This document shows, piece after piece, positions 23,366-30,808 of a DNA stretch of 44,460 bases. Numbering within the stretch: the first letter of the stretch is position 1; every line of letters begins with the position of its first letter. Under the pieces are notes generated by a model. It did not search any database. It was not told the origin of the DNA and saw nothing but the letters and a program-made list of their open reading frames with translations. The translations under genes and the position numbers were made by a program. This DNA is from Bacteroidota bacterium. GTDB taxonomy: Bacteria; Bacteroidota; Bacteroidia; Bacteroidales; Rikenellaceae. The DNA is taken from NCBI GenBank assembly GCA_015222165.1, contig JADFUS010000005.1:1-44460 (forward strand), written 5' to 3'.

Positions 23366-24193
23366 TTATTTATTTTTTTTAGGAATAAAATATCCTCTCA
23401 TACCCATTATGAAAATCACTGTAAATATTAGAACTAAAGGTATACTTAATATTTGTCCCATATTTAGAGTTAATCCCTCTTCAAACGGTCCTTGAACATT
23501 TTTTATAGTTTCTATAAAAAAGCGTCCAATAAAAATAAGAGCTATAGATAGTCCCGAAATAGCACCTGGCTTTTTACGAGCAAGGTCTTTACCAAAATAT
23601 AAGTAACATACAAAAGCAAAAATAACAAAATATATTAGAGCTTCATATATTTGAGTTGGGTGGCAGGCGTCAGGAGCAAAATTCACTTGCCATTCTCTGG
23701 AGCGTAAAAATTTAAAGCCCCAAGATAAGTCTGTTGCTGTACCAAATATTTCTGAATTAAATAGATTTCCTATACGAATTATCCCTCCTGCCATTGGAGC
23801 GACTATAGCTATACGGTCGAGTGGCCAAAAGAAAGGAAGTTTGTTTTTTCTTGCAAAAAGCCATGCTCCGATTATTAAACCTAAAGTTCCTCCGTGACTT
23901 GCAAGACCTCCTGCTCTAAGGTTTAGAATTTGAATGGGGTGTGTAAAATAAAAGGCTGGATCATAAAAAAGGCAATGACCAAGTCTTGCACCTATAATAG
24001 TTCCTAAAAGAGAGTACATAAAAGCACTGTCAAGAAGTTTGTCATCTCCCCACTCCCTTTTCATCATTTTACTCATTATTAAAGCACAAAAAATGAACGC
24101 TATCATCCACATTAAACTATAATATCTTATCTCAAATCCGAAGATTGAAAAAAATACTGGATCTAGGTCCCACGTAACGAATAGGTTTATCAT
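23366..24193 (-). CDS. lgt: Prolipoprotein diacylglyceryl transferase
   Basis: Lgt attaches diacylglycerol to the lipobox cysteine of prolipoproteins in the inner membrane. The 275 residues form several membrane helices. Signature motifs: LASHGGTLGLIIGAWLF (HGG), GRIGNLFNSE in the form GIIRIGNLFNSEIFG with the essential Arg and Asn, and HPTQIYEALIYF. A final GRFFIETIKNVQGPF is also typical. It is the first gene of its operon; promoter ATTG-19-TAAATTTG at 24258-24228 on the minus strand. Confidence 0.95.
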   Translation of the reverse strand: MINLFVTWDLDPVFFSIFGFEIRYYSLMWMIAFIFCALIMSKMMKREWGDDKLLDSAFMYSLLGTIIGARLGHCLFYDPAFYFTHPIQILNLRAGGLASHGGTLGLIIGAWLFARKNKLPFFWPLDRIAIVAPMAGGIIRIGNLFNSEIFGTATDLSWGFKFLRSREWQVNFAPDACHPTQIYEALIYFVIFAFVCYLYFGKDLARKKPGAISGLSIALIFIGRFFIETIKNVQGPFEEGLTLNMGQILSIPLVLIFTVIFIMGMRGYFIPKKNK

Positions 24194-24227
24194 TTTTAAT
24201 TTTTTAGAGTTTAATTTCTTTAATATG

Positions 24228-24258
24228 CAAATTTACGAAAATTATTAGAATTTTCAAT
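24228..24258 (-). promoter_or_regulatory. Promoter of lgt operon
   Basis: Minus strand: ATTG (24258-24255), 19-nt gap, TAAATTTG (24235-24228). It is 35 bp ahead of the lgt start. Confidence 0.65.
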
Positions 24259-24297
24259 GTTCGATGCTTAACAAATATTAATTTTTTTTATAAAAAA

Positions 24298-24329
24298 TTT
24301 GTCTGCAAACATTTGTAGTAGTACCTTTA
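24298..24329 (+). promoter_or_regulatory. Promoter of the ITPase operon
   Basis: TTTG (24298-24301), 20-nt gap, TACCTTTA (24322-24329), start near 24335, about 16 nt before the ATG. Last base departs from consensus. Confidence 0.6.
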
Positions 24330-24350
24330 CATATTGATAATCATATTATA

Positions 24351-24932
24351 ATGGAAAGAAAACTTATTTTTGCCACAGGCAATCTAAATAAACTCAACGA
24401 AGTACAGCAAATAATTGCGGATAGCTATATTTTGAGCACCCCTGCTGATAACGGTATTAACGAAGATATACCAGAGACTTCACAAACAATTAAAGGCAAT
24501 GCTTTGCAAAAAGCACGTTATGTATTTAGTAAAACAGGTCTTAACTGTTTTGCCGATGATACTGGGCTTGAAATAGATTCCTTAGATGGAGAGCCAGGAG
24601 TTCGTTCGGCTCGTTATGCTGGTGAAAACAAATCGTCAGATGATAATATGGATTTGGTGCTTGATAAAATGGAAGCAGTAAAGAATAGAGATGCTCGTTT
24701 TCGTACAGTTATAGCTCTGATTCTTGATGGTGTAGAATATCTTTTTGAAGGAGTTGTAGAGGGCGAAATGCTTGAAGAACGTTGTGGAACAGAGGGGTTT
24801 GGCTATGATTCTATTTTTAGACCAAAAGGTTATGATAAAACTTTTGCACAGATGACAATGGCAGAAAAAAATCCTATTTCTCATAGAGGAATAGCCGTAG
24901 CTAAACTAGTAGATTTTTTGAAAGATGAGTAA
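24351..24932 (+). CDS. rdgB: Non-canonical purine NTP pyrophosphatase (ITPase)
   Basis: It hydrolyses ITP, dITP and XTP to monophosphates and keeps deaminated purines out of nucleic acids. The 193 residues start KLIFATGNLNKLNEVQQII (substrate-binding TGN.NK) and have the signature CFADDTGLEIDSLDGEPGVRSARYAG with the metal-binding Asp, then GFGYDSIFRPKGYDKTFAQMTMAEKNPISHRGIA at the end. The next gene starts inside it (8-bp overlap), forming an operon with the U32 and methyltransferase genes. Confidence 0.96.
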   Translation: MERKLIFATGNLNKLNEVQQIIADSYILSTPADNGINEDIPETSQTIKGNALQKARYVFSKTGLNCFADDTGLEIDSLDGEPGVRSARYAGENKSSDDNMDLVLDKMEAVKNRDARFRTVIALILDGVEYLFEGVVEGEMLEERCGTEGFGYDSIFRPKGYDKTFAQMTMAEKNPISHRGIAVAKLVDFLKDE

Positions 24933-26727
24933 AAAAGAGATAGAATTATTAGCTCCAGCGAAAAATTTGGAGCAAGGATTGGAGGCTATACGTTGTGGTG
25001 CTGATGCTGTTTATATTGGTGCTTCGATGTTTGGAGCTAGACAATCGGCAACGAACACACTTTCCGATATTAAAGAGCTTGTTGATGAAGCCCATCGTTT
25101 CGGTGTTAAGGTTTTTGTGACTTTAAACACAATACTTTTTGATGATGAATTAAAAAATGCGAAGAAACAAGCAGAGGAACTTATAGGTGTGGGCGTAGAT
25201 GCTCTTATAGTTCAAGATATGGCGTATGCCACATTTGGGCTTGATATTCCGCTTCATGCATCAACACAAATGGCAACTTTTAATTTAGAAAAAGCAAAAT
25301 CTCTGAATAGTTTAGGTTTTAGCCGTATAGTTGTTGAAAGAGCTTTGAATATAGATGAAATATCTTCAATATGTAAAGGTGTAGATGCCGATATAGAGGC
25401 TTTTGTACATGGTGCGATATGTGTATCTCAAAGTGGTCAATGTTATTTGGGTCATGCTCTTTCGGGAAGAAGTGGTAATAGAGGAGTTTGTTCTCAGCCT
25501 TGCCGTTCTCGTTATGATCTTGTAGATAATGCTGGAAATGTTGTTCTGAAAGATAAACATCTTCTATCTGTTCGTGATATGGATTTTAGTAATTCATTAG
25601 AAGAATTGATAAATGCTGGTGTCACTTCTTTAAAAATTGAAGGACGTTTGAAAGATAAAGATTATCTTAAAAATACGGTAATACATTATAATAAACTACT
25701 AAATGATATTGTCGATAATTCGTCAAATCTTAAAAGATCTTCTTTGGGTCGTAGTAAAGTAGATTTTAAAACTGTGCTTTCTAAATGTTTTTCTCGAGGT
25801 GCTGGAGACTATTTTCTTCATGGTGTTAAGCCTAATATTGCATCTTATGCCACAGGAAAAGCTATGGGAGAATTAATAGGTTCAGTTGAAAATGTTAAGA
25901 ACGATAGCTTCACTATTTTGAATGCTAAGGAGAAATTAAATAACGGAGACGGTATTTGTTTTTCTTCGGAAGGCGTTTTTAGAGGAACAAATATAAACAA
26001 TTCTGATGGTGTTTCTATAGAGCCAAATAAGTTAGACGGTATAAAAAGAGGAGTGAAAATATATAGAAATTATGACCATAAATATATTACTTCTTTGTTA
26101 AATTTGAAGGTTAATCGTACTATAGAAGCTGAAATGGCAATTAGTTTTAATGATGACTATATTTTACTCGTAGCTAGTTCTTTAGGGTTTATTGTTTCAC
26201 GTGAAACATCAACTTTCTATGAAAAAGCTAACAATTTAGAAGCTACAGTTGTTTCAATTCAGAAGCAGTTGAGCAAGAGTGGAGGTACAATGTTTTCGGT
26301 TGATTCGGTTCTTATTGATGGAGACCCTCTTTTTATTCCTGCAAAGGTTCTTAATGGTTGGAGAAGGGAGATGTTAGAAGAGTTGGCAATAAAAATTTCG
26401 AGCTCTTATGTTCGTAGTGAAAAAGATGTTATTCTTCCTACCGACTTAAATATTCCATCTTTAAATTATAAAGCTAATATAGTCAATCGTGCGTCACGAG
26501 ATTTTTATCGTAAATGTGGTGTTACAAAAATTGATGACGGTGTTGAGCTAAAAAGTTCATTGCTCGGAGTAGAACTTATGAGATGCCGTTACTGTATTCT
26601 TCGTGAAATTGGACGTTGTCGTTTGGGTAATAATCCATTGAAGCAAGAGTTGTTCTTATCGAATAATGGTGAGAAGTTGAAATTAGTTTTTGATTGTAAA
26701 AATTGTGAAATGATAATAATGAAATAA
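24925..26727 (+). CDS. U32-family protein, RlhA/YdcP-like
   Basis: The 600-residue protein belongs to the U32 family, once called collagenase-like peptidases but now known in E. coli to hydroxylate RNA (RlhA on 23S rRNA, TrhP on tRNA). The N-terminal barrel shows ELLAPAKNLEQGLEAIRCGADAVYIG, then VFVTLNTILFDDEL and LHASTQM. Four Cys likely bind a cluster: GAICVSQSGQC and GNRGVCSQPCRSRY. SLKIEGRLKDKDYL follows. The length and extra C-terminal part are closer to RlhA than TrhP. The extreme end holds more cysteines (CRYC, GRC, CKNC). The target RNA here is not known, so no symbol is given. Confidence 0.85.
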   Translation: MSKKEIELLAPAKNLEQGLEAIRCGADAVYIGASMFGARQSATNTLSDIKELVDEAHRFGVKVFVTLNTILFDDELKNAKKQAEELIGVGVDALIVQDMAYATFGLDIPLHASTQMATFNLEKAKSLNSLGFSRIVVERALNIDEISSICKGVDADIEAFVHGAICVSQSGQCYLGHALSGRSGNRGVCSQPCRSRYDLVDNAGNVVLKDKHLLSVRDMDFSNSLEELINAGVTSLKIEGRLKDKDYLKNTVIHYNKLLNDIVDNSSNLKRSSLGRSKVDFKTVLSKCFSRGAGDYFLHGVKPNIASYATGKAMGELIGSVENVKNDSFTILNAKEKLNNGDGICFSSEGVFRGTNINNSDGVSIEPNKLDGIKRGVKIYRNYDHKYITSLLNLKVNRTIEAEMAISFNDDYILLVASSLGFIVSRETSTFYEKANNLEATVVSIQKQLSKSGGTMFSVDSVLIDGDPLFIPAKVLNGWRREMLEELAIKISSSYVRSEKDVILPTDLNIPSLNYKANIVNRASRDFYRKCGVTKIDDGVELKSSLLGVELMRCRYCILREIGRCRLGNNPLKQELFLSNNGEKLKLVFDCKNCEMIIMK

Positions 26728-26728
26728 T

Positions 26729-27607
26729 ATGAATATTGAATACGTACAAACACAAGGGTGGAAAGATTATGAGCTTATAGATAGTGGAGATTTCTATAAA
26801 CTTGAACGTTTTGGTGATTATATTCTTGCTCGTCCAGAGCCTCAGGCTATATGGCGAAAAAGCTTGACAGATGCCGAGTGGGAAGAGATGGCAAATGCTG
26901 TTTTTGAAAAAGGGAAAGGTGACGGTGAACGTGGAGAATGGGTAGCACAAAAAGGTATGCCCGAGCAGTGGAGAGTGCGTTATGATTATAAAAATATGCA
27001 CATGGATATGCGTTTGGGACGTACATCTTTTAAACACGTAGGCATATTTCCTGAACAAGCATCAAATTGGTGTTTTATATATGATAAAATTTCTGAGTTA
27101 CGTTCAACAAATGAAGAGGTAAAAGTGTTAAACCTTTTCGCATATACTGGTGGAGCTTCGCTTTCAGCTTGTTCGGCTGGTGCAAAAGTTACTCATGTAG
27201 ACAGCGTTAAGCAAGTTGTTAATTGGTCTAAAGAGAATATGCTAAATTCAAATCTTGATGATATTCGTTGGATTGTTGAAGATGCAAGGAAATTTGTTGC
27301 TCGAGAGGTTAAACGTGGAAATAAATATCATGGTATAATATTAGATCCTCCAGCTTATGGACGTGGTGCAGATGGTGAAAAATGGGTTTTAGAGAATGAT
27401 ATTTTTGAACTTCTTGAAGATTGTTCAAAACTTCTTGAGGAAGATGGTTTTGTTGTTTTTAATCTTTATTCTATGGGGCTTTCGGCTCTTCTTGCTGAGG
27501 GTTTGTTAAGACAAGTTTTCGGAGAAAAAGAGATTACTTGTGGAGAGTTATATTTCGAAGATCGTTTCAAAAAACGTTTACCTTTTGGCATCTATGCTCG
27601 TTTCTAA
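26729..27607 (+). CDS. Class I SAM-dependent RNA methyltransferase (RlmI/RlmK-like)
   Basis: A 292-residue Rossmann methyltransferase. The SAM motif is VLNLFAYTGGASLSACSAGAKVTHVDSVKQVVNWSKEN (residues about 130-167) and motif IV is GIILDPPAYGRG, typical of the rRNA methylases RlmI and RlmK. The N-terminal 100 residues are a mixed beta region, probably substrate-binding. It starts 1 bp past the U32 gene, which, with that RNA-modifying gene, supports an RNA target. The exact position modified cannot be told. Confidence 0.85.
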   Translation: MNIEYVQTQGWKDYELIDSGDFYKLERFGDYILARPEPQAIWRKSLTDAEWEEMANAVFEKGKGDGERGEWVAQKGMPEQWRVRYDYKNMHMDMRLGRTSFKHVGIFPEQASNWCFIYDKISELRSTNEEVKVLNLFAYTGGASLSACSAGAKVTHVDSVKQVVNWSKENMLNSNLDDIRWIVEDARKFVAREVKRGNKYHGIILDPPAYGRGADGEKWVLENDIFELLEDCSKLLEEDGFVVFNLYSMGLSALLAEGLLRQVFGEKEITCGELYFEDRFKKRLPFGIYARF

Positions 27608-27623
27608 AAATATATAACGAAAA

Positions 27624-28916
27624 TTATCGGAGTAGTTTTTTGCCGATTGGGCATTGAGGACATCTGTTTTCAGCACAATATTTTTTCTCAATCTGAATTA
27701 TAGATTGAGAAATTAGTGCGTTGTCATTGCTTAATTTCTCATTGCCACACCATTTCCGTGTTATCTTATTATCTTCTCCAGATATGTTTTCTAGCATTTC
27801 GAGAAGTTTTTCGTTCTCTTCATACATAGAGTTGTTTTTGTAGTAGGCGAAAAGAAAAGGTATAAAACCATTTATAACCATACGCTCTTTTCGTGCTTGA
27901 GACATTATCCTATCGTTGTGGCATAGTGTTTTGTCGCCAGAAAGAGTGTCGTGAGTTAACCAATATTCTGATGTTCCTCTGTCTAAAATAGAGTATATCT
28001 CTTTTAGGTTTACTCCATTTTCTAATTCATAAGAGAATTTTCTGCTAAGGCTTAAAATAGTGGAAAGTTGAGCTATGGTTATCCAAAGATTATTTTCTTT
28101 GACCATAGACGAGTAATCCCACATCATGCCCTCCATCTCTTTTATGTTAAATCTTTTTTTTAGAATAAGATATTCGTCAAATAGTTTTTTTGTGTAGTCG
28201 TCGTGTCTGTGACAATATTTCAGAAGTCCTGAAGCTCCAAAAAGAAGTGCTTCAATAGAAGTTGCCGTTTCGAGTTGGTTTATAACAGTGTCATAACCAA
28301 TATTTAGAGCTAAAGTGTTGAAATTTTTTCTGTTGCGTTTTTTAGAAATGGCTACACAGTCAAAAAGTGATGAGGTGAAAGTTGAATTCCATATTTCTCC
28401 TAACTTATTATGCTTCTTCATTATAAGATCGTGCTTGGATTCCATTCTCTCAATAACAAACCTATTAAGAAGGTTTAGTAGTGTGAATTTTTCGACTTTT
28501 GAGAGATAGTCTATGCAAATTTTACTTTCGCTGACTAGTAAAGCTCCAGCTTTATCGATAAGTTGTTTAGAAATATTGCATTTTACTTCTATGACTGGAG
28601 TAGAAGTATATTTATTTATAGTGTCGTTGTCGTCAATAACAATTACTGCTCCAATGGTTTCAGAAAGGTTTTCGTTTTTCCTTTGCCACTCAAGCCATAT
28701 CTTGGTATCTTCGGCGATAAAAATATTTGTTTTTGTGCGAAGTCCATCAGAAATTATAATACTATTGAAATATATATTTTCGTTTTCTGATCTATTTTCA
28801 CCACAATCATCAATCTCAAAAATCTTCCCTAAAGAGGTCACAAAGCACTCTGAAAAACTTAAATGTTTTTCAAAAATATAGCACATTAATGAAAGTAGGA
28901 AAGTATTTTGTTGCAT
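27624..28916 (-). CDS. DUF2851 family protein
   Basis: The 430-residue protein most resembles the Bacteroidetes family DUF2851. Supporting traits are size, an apparent beta-rich first half with IEVKCNIS, then a helical second half, and the end YCAENRCPQCPIGKKLL, a CxxC-containing tail typical of that family. The N-terminal half here is unusually divergent (usually HPG.HN.NAGPDF motifs, not seen), so the assignment is moderate. No signal peptide or membrane helix. It is the last gene of the tsaD-bioD operon, starting 2 bp past bioD. No function is known. Confidence 0.6.
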   Translation of the reverse strand: MQQNTFLLSLMCYIFEKHLSFSECFVTSLGKIFEIDDCGENRSENENIYFNSIIISDGLRTKTNIFIAEDTKIWLEWQRKNENLSETIGAVIVIDDNDTINKYTSTPVIEVKCNISKQLIDKAGALLVSESKICIDYLSKVEKFTLLNLLNRFVIERMESKHDLIMKKHNKLGEIWNSTFTSSLFDCVAISKKRNRKNFNTLALNIGYDTVINQLETATSIEALLFGASGLLKYCHRHDDYTKKLFDEYLILKKRFNIKEMEGMMWDYSSMVKENNLWITIAQLSTILSLSRKFSYELENGVNLKEIYSILDRGTSEYWLTHDTLSGDKTLCHNDRIMSQARKERMVINGFIPFLFAYYKNNSMYEENEKLLEMLENISGEDNKITRKWCGNEKLSNDNALISQSIIQIEKKYCAENRCPQCPIGKKLLR

Positions 28917-28918
28917 GA

Positions 28919-29590
28919 TTATATTTCAACTTCTTTTATAGTTTCTATATCTATTATTTCACATGATGGAAAATTCGTTTGGATATACTCTTTGATATAT
29001 TCAAACGTGCTTTTGCTTATTATTCCGTCATTGTCAAAATGATGATTGTAAGCAACAGCAACAACATCTACACCTCTGCTTTTAGCAACTTCAAGGCTTA
29101 ATATTGTGTGATTTATACTCCCCAATCTTCCAGAAGTTACAAAAATTAAAGGCAACTTGTGGTCGCAAATATAATCGAGAGTGTTATATGTTTTTGTTAG
29201 TGGAACGACAAGTCCTCCAGCTCCTTCTGTAAGAACAATATCAAATTTATTTTTCAGTAAATTCAAACTTTTCTCTATGGCTGGGAAATCGATAACTCTA
29301 TTTTCCATTTCCGAAGCTAAGTGTGGCGAGGCAGGATATGCAAAAGTGCATGGCGACGTTGTTCCGTCAATATCTTCGTCATAATAGCCATTGCCCATGA
29401 TTTTTCGGTGTATGGCAATATCTATCGAACGGAAAGCTTTGAAATCATCGCACCCCGTTTGGATAAATTTATGAGTTATGACACTTTTACCCTCTTCCAT
29501 AAGGCGTTTAGCAATTATTCCTGTAACATAACTTTTGCCAGCGTCGGTGTCTATTCCTGATATAAAATATGTTCCTTTATTGATATTCAT
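28919..29590 (-). CDS. bioD: Dethiobiotin synthase
   Basis: BioD closes the ureido ring of dethiobiotin using ATP and CO2, the step before biotin synthase. The 223 residues start with a P-loop TYFISGIDTDAGKSYVTGIIAK and then have KFIQTGC, LTEGAGGLVVPL and PLIFVTSGRLGSINHTILSLE, all BioD motifs. It sits 2 bp after tsaD and 2 bp before the DUF2851 gene. The rest of the biotin pathway (bioA/F/B) is not in the window, so this is an isolated bio gene. Confidence 0.93.
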   Translation of the reverse strand: MNINKGTYFISGIDTDAGKSYVTGIIAKRLMEEGKSVITHKFIQTGCDDFKAFRSIDIAIHRKIMGNGYYDEDIDGTTSPCTFAYPASPHLASEMENRVIDFPAIEKSLNLLKNKFDIVLTEGAGGLVVPLTKTYNTLDYICDHKLPLIFVTSGRLGSINHTILSLEVAKSRGVDVVAVAYNHHFDNDGIISKSTFEYIKEYIQTNFPSCEIIDIETIKEVEI

Positions 29591-29592
29591 TA

Positions 29593-30615
29593 TTAAAGTT
29601 CTGATTGACGAGTTACGGGTGTAGCGTCCATTCCTATGAATTGATTTTGTTGATATTTGAAATATCCTACAGAAGCAATCATTGCGGCATTATCCATTGT
29701 GAATTTTAATTCTGGGATATATGTGTTCCACCCTCTTTTTTCTCCTGCGTTTATTATAGCATTTCTTAAACCACTATTTGCAGAAACTCCTCCAGCTACG
29801 GCAATCTCTTTTATGTTATACTCCTTAGTTGCTTTTATGAGCTTCTTCATAAGGATATCAATAATAGTTTTTTGAAGTGATGCACATAAGTCATTTTTAT
29901 TTTTTTCTATAAAGTCAGTGTCTTCTTCAATTTTGTCTTGTAGAAAATATAAAAATGAAGTTTTTAATCCACTAAAGCTATAATCGAAATTTTTCACAGA
30001 TGGTTTTGCAAATGTAAATGCGTTAGGGTCGCCTTTTTGAGCAAGTTTGTCAACTACAGGTCCTCCAGGATATGGAAGTCCCATGACTTTTGCACATTTG
30101 TCAAAAGCTTCTCCTGCGGCATCATCTATAGTTTTTCCGATAATCTCCATATCTAGATGAGATTTCATTAATACTATTTGTGAGTGTCCACCAGATACAA
30201 GAAGACATATAAATGGAAAATTTGGGTGCTTTATATCTTCGCCCTCTTTATCGACAAAATGTACTAATATATGCCCTAATAGGTGGTTTACATCAATTAA
30301 TTTTATATTTTTTGCAAGAGCAAGTCCTTTAGCAAAAGAGACTCCAACAAGTAGAGATCCCATAAGTCCAGGTCCACGAGTAAAAGCAATAGCATCTACG
30401 TCATCAATAGTCATATTAGCATCTGAAAGTGCTTTATGCACTACAGGCACGATATTCTGTTGATGAGCTCTTGAAGCAAGTTCTGGAATTACGCCTCCCC
30501 ACTCTTCGTGTACTTTCTGACTCGCAATGACATTTGATAGCAGAGTAGTATTGCGTAATACTGCTGCTGAAGTATCGTCACATGACGATTCTATTCCTAA
30601 AATGATAGTATCCAT
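29593..30615 (-). CDS. tsaD: tRNA threonylcarbamoyladenosine biosynthesis protein TsaD
   Basis: TsaD transfers the threonylcarbamoyl group to A37 of ANN-reading tRNAs, with TsaB and TsaE. The 340 residues start ILGIESSCDDTSAAVL. Iron ligands are the two His of DVNHLLGHILVHF, and the ATP site includes CLLVSGGHSQIVLM, DDAAGEAFDKCAKVMGLPYPGG and EIAVAGGVSANSGLR. The C-terminal FTMDNAAMIASVGY is standard. First gene of a minus operon with bioD and DUF2851. Confidence 0.97.
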   Translation of the reverse strand: MDTIILGIESSCDDTSAAVLRNTTLLSNVIASQKVHEEWGGVIPELASRAHQQNIVPVVHKALSDANMTIDDVDAIAFTRGPGLMGSLLVGVSFAKGLALAKNIKLIDVNHLLGHILVHFVDKEGEDIKHPNFPFICLLVSGGHSQIVLMKSHLDMEIIGKTIDDAAGEAFDKCAKVMGLPYPGGPVVDKLAQKGDPNAFTFAKPSVKNFDYSFSGLKTSFLYFLQDKIEEDTDFIEKNKNDLCASLQKTIIDILMKKLIKATKEYNIKEIAVAGGVSANSGLRNAIINAGEKRGWNTYIPELKFTMDNAAMIASVGYFKYQQNQFIGMDATPVTRQSEL

Positions 30616-30635
30616 TGAATAATATTGGTAAACAG

Positions 30636-30691
30636 TTTATAAAGATAAATTTTATAATTATCTTTGTAACCAAGGTGTAAATGCAAAGATA
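30636..30691. promoter_or_regulatory. Face-to-face promoters of tamB and tsaD
   Basis: Plus strand (tamB): TTTA (30636-30639), 19-nt gap, TATCTTTG (30659-30666). Minus strand (tsaD): TATCTTTG at 30691-30684, without a clear -33 box. The -7 boxes point at each other, making the inverted repeat TTATCTTTG, 17 nt, CAAAGATAA, with predicted starts only about 5 nt apart. Confidence 0.55.
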
Positions 30692-30808
30692 ATAATTTTT
30701 TTTCACCCATGCACTCTTACTTGTGAATTTGTACTTTTTAGATAATAATTTCTGAGAGAAAAAGAGTAGCAAGATTGTTGCCTCACAATATCTACAATAT
30801 AGCTTTTT

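Noticed and set aside
26576-27058. 160-codon ORF antisense to the U32/methyltransferase junction
   Set aside because: Shadow of two well-supported genes; no domain pattern.
27608-27660. Possible terminator between the methyltransferase and DUF2851 genes
   Set aside because: Only a short ATCGG/CCGAT pairing with a long loop and a weak T-run; not convincing.
28513-28881. 122-codon ORF opposite DUF2851
   Set aside because: Antisense shadow; no start signal or family resemblance.
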